A stretch of DNA of 64,000 nucleotides from Ophioderma brevispina (GCA_023653785.1 JAMKCH010019868.1:1-64000); one strand, 5' to 3'. Positions 35,691 through 47,060 are shown, numbered from the stretch's first letter. Numbers and translations are program-made. Notes: generated by a model not told the origin, from the sequence alone.

Positions 35691-37154
35691 CTCACACAAT
35701 AGCAAGACGTATTTTTATCCAAGCCCGCGGCAGTGTATCAAATCCAAAATTTACATAAACAGACGTCGCCTAAAAGGTGTTAGAAATTCACGGGCTATGT
35801 ATTCAATCCAGGTATGGCTCAGTAACGAACGGATCCAGGAGTGCAATGGTTTTGGGTTATAATAATTTAATAGGGATGTTTTTATATTAGAGGGTATCGG
35901 TGCGCATGGCTACAGAGCGCATAGCTCTGTAGCCATGGCGCGTTATGTTCAAGGGGGTATGGATGTTGATAGAGAATTTTGAGGGGAAGTTTCTGGAGTT
36001 CTTGAGTTATCACAGGTAAATTTAAACCGAAGCATGATTGATGTGAAAACTTCTATTTTTTTCTTATTTATAATGATATTCCTAACGATCTTTTGAACAA
36101 AGTTTTAAGAGATGATTTTGTAATGTCACTGGGACCGAGACTGCCATAGTAAATGATATAGCAGTTGCACAAATTACACGTTTGGAAAAATCCACCAATC
36201 CACAAATCGAGCAGATCGTGTCCTACCCTCCTGCTCCAGAAACCAAATGTTAGTTATCACATCTTGATCGAATTACCGCCTGTGACACAGAGATACAGAA
36301 TGCTTGCTGTTTGCCGTATTGTAGTTATAAACGGTAACAGAGATGGAATAGTTTGGTGTTGTCACGTTTCAGGTACCCGGGTCACGTGTCAGGTATCAGA
36401 TATCAGTTGGCTCTTCGGGCGCGACCGATTATCCGATATATATAAATCCGCTATGTTAAATTAAGGTCTTTACATGACCCTCTGCACAAAGTGCTATTAT
36501 TTTTTTCCAAAAGGACATCGTTGTTTTATTATGTCGGTCTAAACGTACTACCAAAAATTTACCTTTTCCCTACTGAGTTCAAAAACCGGACGTACGATGA
36601 CGATAATCGGTTGTTTTTTTCCAATGTAGGGATACGTACGTCATTTTACCTGAATGGGTCCCCCGAAGCAAAATAATAAACCAATCAATGCCGTGACGTC
36701 ATCAAAGCTTATTTTTCTCCAAAAATTGACTGTATTCCCATAATAAAATTCCTTTTTAACATTCAAATTGTACTTGTTCTTTATAATAATATTCAATTGT
36801 CCACGCATTGATGTGAAAAAGATGGGTCCATAAGTCTAAAAACTGAAAACATAGTCAGGCGGCTAACTACCCTTACAGTGGACTGAATGAGCAGACGGAT
36901 CTCCGTGTTAGTTTTAGCAGGTTACAGCCACTTGCGCGAGGCTGCGGGGGTGTGCGTCTGAAAAGCTTGTCAGTTATGACATCTAGTTTATACACGTGAA
37001 AGTATTGTTTGAGTTCAATTACCAAGTACTTTGTAAATTATAAACATGTTTAAATAGCAGCCACGGTTTATGCCAATTAAATTACAGTTGGTTTATATAT
37101 ATACGTGACAAATATACTTGTAACATGTTCTTTAAAGGAGAAAAAAAAGCAACT
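35691..37154. other. Gene-free stretch
   Basis: No gene is supported. Open frames at 36165-36676 have no recognisable domain. A short dyad GAGCGCATAGCTCTGTAGCCATGGCGCG and its surroundings near 35905-35945 repeat the GC(T)ACAGAGC word in both orientations. Confidence 0.4.
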
Positions 37155-37220
37155 TCACTGTCTTTTCTTGTTCTTCGCACCTAACCGCTTCGACAGGGTG
37201 AACGGGTGAACTTCCTTTGT
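37155..37220 (-). CDS. Possible terminal coding exon, minus strand
   Basis: On the minus strand a polypyrimidine-AG acceptor (ATTTACAG ending at 37221) precedes 21 codons and a TGA. The peptide starts TKEVHPFTLSKRLGAKNKKR and is strongly basic at its end, as nuclear or ribosome-associated proteins often are. The preceding 19-nt exon candidate (37362-37380) joins it in frame. I do not recognise the family. The call rests on splice signals and composition only. Confidence 0.3.
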   Translation of the reverse strand, partial: TKEVHPFTLSKRLGAKNKKRQ

Positions 37221-37361
37221 CTGTAAATAAAAAAAAAACACCGTAATCCACGTTGGTTAATAAGGCTACTAACTTAATCGGACCGATTGGACACAACATT
37301 GTTTATTCTAACACCACACACACTCAGTCCAAGTAGAGCATTTATCGTATATTAATCTTAC

Positions 37362-37380
37362 CTTATTGCTCGTTGTCATT
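37362..37380 (-). CDS. Possible 19-nt micro-exon, minus strand
   Basis: On the minus strand CAGATTGCAG precedes 19 bases (AATGACAACGAGCAATAAG) followed by the strong donor GTAAGATT. Read as A + ATG ACA ACG AGC AAT AAG it joins phase 0 to the exon at 37155-37220. It would then be either the start of a 27-residue peptide or an internal exon of a longer gene whose other exons I did not find. Confidence 0.3.
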
Positions 37381-37464
37381 CTGCAATCTGATGTCCGTCT
37401 ATTTCTAGGCCGTGATCGTATGCCACGTGTACGCAAGACCATAAAGGCCATACATCCCAGCTAA

Positions 37465-37760
37465 CATTGCGATATTGGACAAACACCTTGCCAATATATT
37501 TTTATTGGCCCGCCGATATGGCTGCAGATATCGGGTCGCCAGTTATTTGCTCATGGGCCAACGTTGGCCCACGTTTGGGCTTGGGCCAATATTGGTGCTT
37601 GATTGGCCCAATATTTTTTGGCAATACGAGCCTTAATTGGACCACCATCATATGATTGGTGACTGACGTTGTGCCGATATCGATCCAACAAAATTGAGGT
37701 TGGCGACACATTGTTTGCCTATGTTGTTACCACTTGTCGTGTGAACGTTGGGGCCAATGT
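37465..37760. repeat. CCAATATTGG dyad-rich repeat
   Basis: Recurring GGCCAATATTGG, TTGGCCCAAT and GGGCCAACGTTGGCCC palindromic words occur over about 300 bp. Related wording occurs at 41970-42230. There is no coding content; frames on both strands are mutual shadows of the dyads. Confidence 0.65.
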
Positions 37761-37889
37761 ATGTTCCAATTCATGTTTATTCCACATTATTCAACCCGTT
37801 TTGCCCTCTCTGGACCAAACATAGACAAAATTTAAAACAATCTGAGGTACGTCCATCTCAATTCTGTTACATCTGCAGTGACTTTTATT

Positions 37890-38640
37890 TTAATAGCATT
37901 TAGTGACTGCCAATTCGGATAGTTCTTGAAACAGGTTACACTTTAGAAATAAAGGTTCCATGAAGAGGTTCAAAACATAACCTTTTTGTCCGGATTTAGC
38001 AACCCTAAGTTATATAAGAACTACTAAGTTCTATGAAGACCATCAATATTTAAATGGGCCTAGAGAACGTTTTTTTTTGAAAGTTTACCAACTTGAAAGG
38101 CAGAGTGAGTGATAACCTTTTGGTTCTAAGAATTTTCGTGGACTAAATAAAAAAACTTAATAAGAACCTCTGAAGGGTTGATTTATTAACATAAACTTGA
38201 ATGTTCCTAGACTTTAAGGTTCTGCAAAGCTACAAAGAACCATTGGGGGCTACAGAACCTTTTGTTTCTATAAAGAAACCCCAGCGAATTTCGTGGTTAT
38301 TTGTAGATAGAACCTTAAACTCTAACCCTTATCGTTACGGTAATAAAGCACCATTCAGAGGTTTCTGTAGAAACAGAAAGAAATGCATTTTGAGAGCCAT
38401 GAAACTTAGTTGGAACAAAGGGTTATTTCTCCATTCACTTGCATACCTTTCAAACATGATAGTGGACACGTAAAAAAAGAACAGTCCTAGGCCTATTTAA
38501 ATTTGAAGGCTCTTCATAAATTCTTTACGGTTCTTAGAACCTATGGGTGTTAAATACAGGACCAAAAAGGTTCTATGTGAAACCTTTATTGGAGCCTCTA
38601 GTTCTAAGGAGTTATGACGAATGTCTAACTTTTTTAAATA
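37890..38640. repeat. AGAACC/GGTTCT dyad-rich repeat
   Basis: The words AGAACC(T/A)TT and AAGGTTCT alternate in both orientations about every 30-60 bp, giving a degenerate palindromic repeat field. The 90-codon frame at 38201-38473 runs through it and is not considered a gene. Confidence 0.6.
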
Positions 38641-40850
38641 CATATAATAAAGCAGTTTGCAAAGCCCATATCCTCACTGCTTTCTTGATCTCGATGCTGG
38701 TATTCTCTAAGGGAGTCTAACTCTAAAATTGGGTGAACCAGTCTTAGGAGGTGGACTTTTTTTTTAACCTACTGTGAAAGTGTAATGACATAGTGGAAAA
38801 AAAATCCTCAGGAACTGCCTGTTCCTGAGGACATGAGGAATTTTATCACATATTAAATACACTTTCAGGTATGATGAAAGAAAAAAAGCAGGAAGTAGTA
38901 AACAAACACTGCCCCATTTTTTGTCGATTGGTGTCTTTTTGCATTGTTGTTTGGAAATTATTGCAGTACACTAAGTCCCTTGTAAGTTGTAAGCTAGCTG
39001 GAAACAACAAAGTCGGGGTACCGACTTTTTGCACGTCCGAAAACAACCAAAAAACATCGTCAAATGGAGACATTTAGACACGTATATGCTTAGGAGTATG
39101 TTTTCACCAAGGAAAACAGTAATATAAGCGTTGATACAATCAAAATGGGCATTTGAATTGGGAAAAAAATTACTGATGTGGCCCTTTCTTAGCCGGGATT
39201 TTAAAAGTTAGAGTACTTTTGAGAATACCAGGGAGGAACTTTTTGGGTTTCCGTAAACCTGACCCATCTGCAACACTTTTTTCTGACCACACTTAGGAAT
39301 CAGAAAAAAAGGGTTTCCAAATTCATAAGGTGTCAGCAAAAAAAAGTGTGTCAGATGAGTCAGGTTCGGGACTCCCAAAGTTTCTAGTTCATAATTATGT
39401 CTGAACTAATGTCAGATTCTGGCCGAAGTCAATGCTACAGGCAATACATTTTCAACTCGTCTTATAGCAGCTCTATTCATGATTGATAGGTGCGCTTTAT
39501 TCCGTAAAACTTTCCTCGGCTCGGTTTACGTGGTGTGCATCTGTAGGTGCCGTTCTTATAATCCAAAGGGTCGTGGGTTCGTGCCTGCAGTAGTTTTCAA
39601 ACTGCAAGGTAAGGTTAAAGCCCACACCTCTGAATAGATGGCTTTGGAGATCGTTGAACAAACACTCCTTCCAACAGTGTGATCCATTCGGAAAAATTAT
39701 AATATTGATTAAGCACACACCGTGCAGTGTTAGGTATCACTGTTATCCAAAGCCTTTACTAGTTTTGTTAGAATATCAAGGATATCTGCTTGCAAAAAGT
39801 AATCAAAAAAGAACCATAGGTGGTGTACGACGTTAGAATAATATTGTTTCTTGGTTATTCTCGTAGTGAGATAAGCTGATATCTTGAGCTGCACTCTTTG
39901 AAATTCTCCTCTATTAAGGGTTTTCTGGCTATATGCGGAAGCAATACAATGAATGATTCAGAGGGTTGGCATATATTTTCTGGTCCTGGCAAATTGGTGT
40001 CAATACAAGTAATTATTGATCTGCTTGGGGCATAATAAATAATTGTTTCCGTCATTCAAATGTGTGGAAAAAAGGCTATGTCGGCCATTCGGGGACTGAT
40101 GTTAGGCCTTCTGCTCTATCCATTTCAATCTTGCGTACAGCAAGCAATCAAACAAAAAGGACCCCCCGCCGCGAATAGACCTTTATAAACAAAAATAAGA
40201 ATGTTCATCTGGGCGAACTACAACCTGCACCAGCCACATGGGTCTAGTTTCCAAGAAATATTACTGGGATATTGCGTGTTTTAAAGCAATGATAGCACCT
40301 TGTTTGAAGAGCACCCTCATTTTTAAAATTTGTATTAAAGGTCTAAAGGATAGGAGGAGATTTTTGGAGGATATAAATTTCTAGTTAAATTGCACTTGAT
40401 CGGTTGTAGACACCTACGAGAAAGTTTCGAAGGTTTATTGCGACAAACAAGCACGAAAGAAAACCAACAACCTTGTTTTGTTGTTTTGAAATTTGCTGCT
40501 ATTCTAATCTCCTTAGGCCTATAAGAGGGAAAACGATTGAACGACAGAAATAGAAATACCAAATCCCTAAACAATTGCTAAAGCCTCTAAAGGGGCATTT
40601 CGTGTTCCACAAGCTGCCCTTGTCCCCTCCCAACCTTACAAAGGTCATTGCATTGCGTGGTGTGTTTTGTTGTCAGATATGGTTGTATCCCTGTAACTTA
40701 GTCTAGACTTAGGCCTACCTAAAAAGTTAGATTTTTAATTGAATCATTGACATTGCTAGCAGCTATAAATCTCTGCCATAGTTTTCTCTGCGCAAAAAAC
40801 TATGCCTGCTTCCGCCAGATAGACCATGACACGGCGCATCTAATCCCAAT
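38641..40850. other. Gene-free stretch
   Basis: No convincing exon was found. The minus-strand frame at 39855-40055 has natural composition but no identifiable family. A B-box-like GGGTTCGTGCC at 39576 in a weak tRNA-like context (39520-39600) suggests another SINE remnant. A fragment near 40303-40335 resembles an end of the 515-bp TIR element. Confidence 0.4.
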
Positions 40851-41500
40851 CTAAGTAGAATGCGCGTTACACGCAGCAACTCTCCGCTATAATCTAGTAC
40901 ATGTTGTTACTTTGAGTAATAATTGTTTGAACGCTTCGACAATTAATTGCTGCATGTGTTGCGTGAGGTCTGCGTACGCTTAGTTCAGACAATTATTACG
41001 GCAACTAGAATCCGGGCTATAATTCGATCTACTCGCCTGGTAGTAGAAAATTCATGAGTTTGTAGTACCATGCAGGGCCGAGGCCTAATAGTGGTCGTCA
41101 CAATTCCTTTTTCTGAAATAGGCGCCTACATAAGCGCGCGAGTTGCTGCGTTAACGCGCAGACTATGTAGTTTTGTCTTAGGCTATTATGTTGGTTCTGT
41201 CTGCGGGGAATGCTGGCGTAGTCTAAACGCAGAGAAAGGAATTAGACGAAGTGATAGCTAGCCTAGCCCTAGCCTAGAAAACTGTAGAGCCTAGCTAGGA
41301 CCTATACTATTTATCAAAATTACCTGTTACAAGAGGTACGCGCGCGCCATTCAGAAGGGGCGGGGCTTAGCAGTGAACGCACGATCACATCTACGCGCAT
41401 CACGCTTGAAGTACGCTTGTCTTGTAAAGGGTACTTTGACAAAGAGTATAGCCTAGCCATAGCTAGACTAGCCTAGCATGCCTAGGCTAGGCTAGTATGG
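40850..41500. promoter_or_regulatory. CpG-rich putative promoter region
   Basis: CpG density is clearly higher than in surrounding DNA (GCGCGCG, ACGCGC and CGTACGC words). A consensus GC box GGGGCGGGGC lies at 41357-41366. AGCCTAGG/CTAGGCTAG words repeat at 41255-41500. A minus-strand ATG exon lies about 350 bp to the right, so this region falls inside the first intron of that candidate gene or serves a divergent transcript. A further donor-like CAG|GTAATTTT on the minus strand lies at about 41317. Confidence 0.35.
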
Positions 41501-41837
41501 CAGTGTGTGTGACCATCATACAATGGCAACGCACTTCGAATCAATGAAATTCGGGAAATAACTTTTTTCATTGATATATCTGGTGAGCCATACACAAAAA
41601 AAAATGGAGGGGCTTGTTTCACGAATTTACCTTAGCCTAGCTTTAATGCATTGTACCAGAGGCCTTAAAGTTCGGGACTGACAGATAACGCCCAAATACA
41701 GATTTTGCAGCATTAACGTTACCGAAAAGGGCTCAACAACAATATAGCTATAAATATCATAGATAGTTATTGTATATTTATCGTTTTTAGCACGGTTGTG
41801 AAGGGAATAATTTATGACGAATTTCTTTAGAGCTTAC

Positions 41838-41859
41838 CTTCCTCCTTCGTATCCGCCAT
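41838..41859 (-). CDS. Possible first coding exon, minus strand
   Basis: On the minus strand ATGGCGGATACGAAGGAGGAAG is followed directly by the near-perfect donor GTAAGC. It encodes MADTKEE plus one base (phase 1) and lies beside a CpG-rich stretch. Splicing straight to the exon at 37362-37380 gives a stop after one more codon. Either unseen exons intervene, or this is an upstream short frame. The family is unknown. Confidence 0.35.
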
Positions 41860-41969
41860 CAAATATCGCCGATGAAATGAGTCCACACGGATGAGCAGGC
41901 GCACTAAAAAGCTATATAGACGCCACCAACCAAGCGTTCAGAAACACGGGGAATTCCTGATATTCGTAC

Positions 41970-42240
41970 TGATATCGGGCCTAAGTTGGCGAAAGTTATT
42001 TGATGCAACTTATGCCGAGATTGGGACCAACATATTTGCTGCCACAGTAGCCAATATTAACCCAACACTGAAAGGATTGAGATTGGCTGTATATTGGAAA
42101 TACGTCGGCATGCCAACCCCGGACCCTTTACACAATCTTGGCAACCTAAAGACCAATGAAATGCCAATCCAACCATCAGCCATGTGGCACCCCAATTTTA
42201 AAAATGTTTGTATGGGGTAATTGCCGCAACGCGTGCCCCA
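41970..42240. repeat. Dispersed CCAATATT/GGATTG repeat
   Basis: Text resembles the dyad-rich repeat at 37465-37760 (GCCAATATTAACCCAAC, TTGGCAACC, CCAATCCAACC). The open frames on both strands (41891-42246) lie within it and are not considered genes. Confidence 0.45.
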
Positions 42241-42241
42241 G

Positions 42242-42502
42242 GTCAAAATTCCAGTTGATTCCCAGTTAAAAGTTGTTCCTTTTCCGTGACGGAACTAACG
42301 GGTTTCAACTTTTTTCACTGTTTTGTAACTGGTCTTCCTGGTTCAACTGTCGTAAAAAAACTAGTTGGAAAATGTTCCATTTCCGTCACAGAATTAACTG
42401 ATTCAACTGGATACTCAACTGGATACTTCAAATAGGATCAAAACTGGATTTCAAAACTGGTTTCCAGTAAACCGATTCAAAGGGAATCAACTGGAATTTG
42501 AC
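42242..42502. mobile_element. 261-bp TIR element (MITE)
   Basis: The left end GTCAAAATTCCAGTTGATT(CCC) is inverted at the right end as (GGG)AATCAACTGGAATTTGAC. Internal CAACTGG words recur in both orientations. ACGCGT-type array sequence lies on both sides (CAACGCGTGCCCCA on the left, GGGCAACGCGGTTG on the right), so the MITE appears inserted in the edge of the CAACGCGTTG array. Confidence 0.75.
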
Positions 42503-44045
42503 GTGGGGCGAAATTCGGGCAACGCGGTTGTGAGAAAGTGAGTAAGAAACGCGTTGCGCGTCGGCCAATTAGAATGCTGAATTTCTGTGAGATTTCAAAA
42601 TTAGACCCACAACGCGTTGCAAGTACTGCAACCGCGTTGTGGAAACTCACAAGCGTTGCAAGCCTCCGCCACACGGTTGCGACAATTCACAAACGCGTTG
42701 CGAAGGTTACAAGCATAAAGGAATCATAACGTGTATCGCAAGCCATAAAGGCTAAACGTATTGATGCAACGCGTTGCGCAAAAGTAGCAAGCGTTGCGAC
42801 ATTTCGGCAACGCGTTGCGGCGTCGGCCCAACAAAATCTGGAATGTGTGACGTATTTTAAAAAAATAGAACCCACAACGTGTGCTAGATACTTTTACCGC
42901 GTTGCAAACCTTCATCTTAAACGCGTTGAGAGCTTCACAAACGCATTGCAAGCTTAACAAGCGTTGATAAGGTCCACAAGCCAAAGGGTCAAAACGTATT
43001 TTACCGCAACGCGTTGTGAGAAAGTCACAACGCGTTGGACAGTTCCGGCACCGCGTTGCGACATTTCAGCAACGCGTTGCGACATTCGGCAACGCGTTGC
43101 GGTGTGGCAATCAAAATCAGCAATTTTGTGAGTTTTCAAAAATATAAATCTCACAACGCGTGGCGACCTTTCACAACGCGTTTCAAACCTCACAAGAGGC
43201 TGTATTTTGCCATATACGTTATGGCCCTTTATGCATTCACAACAGCGTTGTGAGGTTTACAACGCGTTGTGAGCTCGCAACGCGTTGTGTGTGATTGGCT
43301 TGCAACGCGTTGTGGAAAGCCATAGGGTCAATAACGTAGTTGCCGCAATTTTTGAAATACGTCACAGAAATTCATGTTGTGATTGGTCGACCGCCAGCAC
43401 GCGTTGACGAAATGTCGCAACGGTTGCCATCTTTCTCACAACGCGTTTGCGGCAATAAGGTATGACCCTTATGCTAGTGACCTTGCAAACGCGTTTGTAA
43501 AGCTCGCAACGCGTTGTGAGATCGCAAACGCGTGGTGAAGGTTGCAACGCGGTGCGAGTTCCACAACGCGTTCGAGATACTTTGCAACGAGTTGTCGGTT
43601 TTTTTTGAAATACGTCAAAGAAACTTGATCATCTCTAATGGCGACCCGCCAACGCCGTTGCTTATCTTTGTCCCAACGCGTGTTACGTTGTCGCAACGCG
43701 TTGCGGCAATACGTTATGGCCTTTTGGGCTTTGCGACTTTCTCCCAACGCGTTCCGGCAATACGTTACGACCTTATGGCTGTGTGGACCTTAGCAAGCTT
43801 GTGAAGCTTGCAACCCGTTGTGGAAGCTACGACAAACGTGTTGTGAAAGTTTGCAACCGCGTGCAATGTATCTAGCAAGCGTGTGGTATATTTCACAGAA
43901 TTCATGATTTTTGAGTGGCCGACCGTCGCAACGCGTTGCCGAAAAGGCGCAAAGCGTTTCTACTAGAAAAAATGGCGCAACGCGTTTCTACTAGAAAAAA
44001 TGGCGCAACGAGTTGCTACTTCTCGCAACGCGTTGCAGCAATAGT
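42503..44045. repeat. CAACGCGTTG palindrome array, head-to-head
   Basis: The 10-bp palindrome CAACGCGTTG occurs exactly at least 14 times by eye, plus many one-base variants. A higher-order unit of about 265 bp contains GTCGGCCAAT..CTGAATTTCTGTGA(CGTA)TTTCAAAA. It appears in one orientation near 42560, 42820 and 43095, and in the opposite orientation near 43390, 43650 and 43925. The array is thus three plus three units mirrored about position ~43235. Spacers carry ATAACGT..TTATGGC words. Frames crossing it are artefacts. Confidence 0.85.
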
Positions 44046-44215
44046 TATGGCCACTTTATGGCTGCGATACAGATGTGCGTTTTGTGTCCTTCGTGTTGTT
44101 CTGTGTGGGGACAAACTTCTTCATGGCATTGGACTGCATTTGCATGGTTGGGGATTTCATGGTCGTGGTCCATTTGAAAAAGTTGTTCACGTATTTTACA
44201 AGTTCTTAACATCTT

Positions 44216-44470
44216 CTGGAGGGCGAGGTGACCGAGCGATCTAAGGCGCTGTGATTATGGAATTTCTCGCTCCCACCCATTGCATAAATGTGCAGGTGTA
44301 TGCAATGGGTGTCGGCGTCTCAGGTTCGGGGTCAGTAAAGCTGTTGGTCCCATGTATCATTCTGCGGAGTTATTCCTGAGCACGTAAAAAAGCTGCAGAC
44401 CTTATTCGGAAGAGTAGGGTCCCATCCGGGATGTTACTGCAGCACATACTCTAAGTATGCTTGTTTAGAC
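44216..44470 (+). repeat. tRNA-Leu/Ser-like SINE with hairpin arm
   Basis: The head reads GAGGTGACCGAGCGATCTAAGGCGC, close to the A-box region of class II tRNAs (Leu/Ser). The B-box-like AGGTTCGGGGTC follows at about 44321. Between them lies an extra-long hairpin, ACCCATTGCA..TGCAATGGGT, where a variable arm would be. Non-tRNA sequence follows to about 44470. I call a SINE because the anticodon arm is not intact. Confidence 0.65.
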
Positions 44471-44639
44471 CTCTTGGTTCCTATATCACAAAATATCAAC
44501 GTATCTTTGTGATGGGATTGTACAATCAATTTATAAGTTGCAAAGATCATTGCACATCAGCATAAAATGAGTGCCTTCACTCTCACCCACGCTCACTTCA
44601 CAAAGTTTTGCTCGCTTTCAACTCACTCACTCACTCACT

Positions 44640-45248
44640 CAGCTATTGTTATCGGTGATACCAGAATCAACACTACCGAATCTGCTAAAGATATTGGTGT
44701 TAAACTTACACTGAATAGGACACTTCAAATGAAAGATCAACATTAGGAACATCGCACGCTCTGCGTGTTTTAGGATCTACAAGATTGGACGGATCCGTAG
44801 GTATGTAGATCAACCTACCACAGAACGCTTGGTTCATTCTTTTGTGTCCACTAGATTAGACTGTAATAATTCTCTGTTGTGTGGTCTTCCTTTCAGTCAT
44901 ATTGCACCTTTACAACGTGTACAGAACTAAGCAGCGAGACTTGTCACTTTGACAAACCGATATGATCACATTTCGCATGTTCTGAGCAATCTACGCTGGC
45001 TAAAAGTCAAAGACCGCATCCGTTTCAAAATCTTACCCATTACCTGTAAGATACGAAATGGTATGGCTCCCAAGTACCTCAAGGAACTTATCTCGGATTA
45101 TAATCCAAGTATTTCTCTATGCTCATCGTCAAAAGGTCTTCTCAGTGCTGGTACACGAAATAAGACTATGTATGGGTACCGGGCTTTTACCATTGCAGCT
45201 CCCCGTATTTGGATGTCAGAAACACCGGAAATATTTGTCGTTAAATAA
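44640..45248 (+). mobile_element. LINE fragment, RT C-terminal region
   Basis: Conceptual translation with several stops gives ESAKDIGVKL near 44672. It continues with IYKIGRIRRYVDQPTTERLV near 44780, an SRLDC-type motif near 44850 and LQRVQN..AARLVT near 44915. The uninterrupted 99-codon stretch from 44949 reads NRYDHISHVLSNLRWLKV and later NGMAPKYLKELI and AFTIAAPRIW. This is the standard C-terminal region of CR1/L2-type non-LTR reverse transcriptases. The element is 5'-truncated and mutated. Confidence 0.8.
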
Positions 45249-45261
45249 CTTTACTCATCGG

Positions 45262-45600
45262 TATGTACCATTTACATAACCTATTTCCCTTAATTTTTGT
45301 TTGATTTTTATTCAATGAGTAATTGGAGGCCAATGCGTACAAAAAATGCACGCATTGGGCTTTTGTGTTTAATTTTGTACACCAACTGAATCGGTGCACT
45401 TTGGAGCCCAACACGCATGAAAAATGAACTTTTCCAAAATGTTCCAGACAGACCGGAAAATTGTCAAATAGTTTTATCCAGCATTGGCTTGCCAAAACTA
45501 CCTTTGTTTTTAATTTACTTGGGTTTTCATTCAATGAGTATTTACTAAATCCCAATACTCTCAAAAATGAGGCTAAAAAACAACAACCCCGGAAATATTT
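45262..45600. repeat. Dispersed repeat, copy 1
   Basis: Matches 46728-47060 in direct orientation: CATTTACATAA..CCTATTTCCCTTAATTTTT, GTACAAAAAATGCACG, ATTGGGCTTTTG, CCAAAATGTTCCAGA and CCAGCATTGGC.. in order. Both copies contain many single-base indels. The minus-strand 128-codon frame here is not considered a gene. Confidence 0.7.
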
Positions 45601-45817
45601 GGCGTTAGAGCCCACTATTGATTTCACTCGAAAGAGTGAAATATTTGAAATTTGCAGAAATAGCTCAAAGTGAAGGATAAGTCTGTAGATCTCGAAGGAA
45701 TTTTTTTACAACTGGAAAAATGAAAAAAGTAAGAGAACAGCCGGTTCAAAAGATTGAATTTCCATTGAATTGTGTACGGACATAATGACTAAAATATCCG
45801 ATTTTGTCACATAGCCC

Positions 45818-46052
45818 TTTAATGACCAAGGGGGGGGGGGGGGTTTGCCTAGGGACCCCTCCATTTGTTTGTTCGCGCTGGCCGCTTAACGCGGTGGGTT
45901 TTTTGCGCCGAATTTTTTTGTAATTGTCTGACTTTTAAATGCGGCTTCTTTCATAACCAAAAAAATTAAAATCGACCAAGCCGTTAATATGAGTGTTAAT
46001 TAGTTAGGGTCCCCATGGAAACCCCCCCCCCCCCCATGGGCACTAAGGAAGT
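45818..46052. mobile_element. TIR element with poly-G subterminal tracts
   Basis: The left end is TTAATGACCAAGG, then a ~14-base G-run, then TTTGCCTAGGGACCCC. The right end is the reverse complement in outline: GGGTCCCCATGGAAA, a ~14-base C-run, CATGGGCACTAAGG. It is about 235 bp with no coding potential. Confidence 0.6.
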
Positions 46053-46727
46053 CAAATTGAGATATTTGAAAAAAATCAAAGAACCAAAGCAAATTTTTTT
46101 TTGCTGATATATGTTCAACACATACACATAAGTAAACAATTAATAGTAACATTAAAATCATAACCCTTTAGTGCTGAAAACAAACATTTCATTGTGGACG
46201 TTGCTAAGCCCTTTGTCTGTACAAAGTCTATGGGAACATGAGGTGTATTTTGCACACCCTTTAAAAAAGGATTCCTACAACTTCAAGTTTTTGTTAAATA
46301 TATGTAATTGGCTCTTCTAGAGTTAGATACTCAACATAAAATAAGTTTTCACAAAAAGCGCAAGGCTCTTTTGAATTTTTCCGTCTTTGTGCCCATTTTT
46401 CGCGGGGGTGTTTTGGAAAACAATGTTTTTCCCCTAATTTGCAGCCCAACTGACAAATTTCATGTTTTTAAAATTGCTGATTTGGGGTTGTCTTATGCTC
46501 CTTCCCATGTGGTATAAATTTCGTACAAAAATTCCCACGGGAAAGTGGTTTTGCCTTGGGGGGGTCCCATGGACATAGGTTGCTTTTGGCTTATACCTTG
46601 CATTTTAGGATACCTACACCGGTTTTACAGACATAGAAAAAATTGTTGATCATTTTTTTCCGATTTTCTTATTTAGCAAGTAACTGATAGTTCCTTTAAA
46701 TAATTTTAAAACCCATTGCTATGCCAC

Positions 46728-47060
46728 CATTTACATAACACAAAGTACCTATTTCCCTTAATTTTTATGATTTTATTAAATGATTAACTAGAGGCAATGC
46801 AATACGTACAAAAAATGCACGTAATTGGGCTTTTGCCAGTTCAATTTTTTTGTCACAAACCAACTTCAATCGGACAACTTGAGCCCAATACGTCAAGAAT
46901 GATTCCAAAATGTTCCAGAAACCCCTATAAAGTTGTCAAATAATTTAATCCAGCATTGGCATAGCCAAAACTACCTTTGTTTTTCTAAAATGTTTACCTT
47001 AGTCAATGATAATTTGAGCCCAATTACGGTGCAAAATGAAACTCGGAACATATTACCCAT
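46728..47060. repeat. Dispersed repeat, copy 2
   Basis: Partner of 45262-45600. A further GCCCAAT..GCACGTA-type half copy continues to about 47130. No gene is seen in 46053-47619. Confidence 0.65.

Noticed and set aside
42503..44045. CRISPR-like array
   Set aside because: The repeat is a 10-bp palindrome with variable short spacing and inverted higher-order units in eukaryotic DNA, with no cas genes.
42477..44244. Dense frames on both strands containing repeated RVA/QRVA and NALR residues
   Set aside because: The repeated residues are direct translations of the CAACGCGTTG array; the palindrome keeps both strands open.
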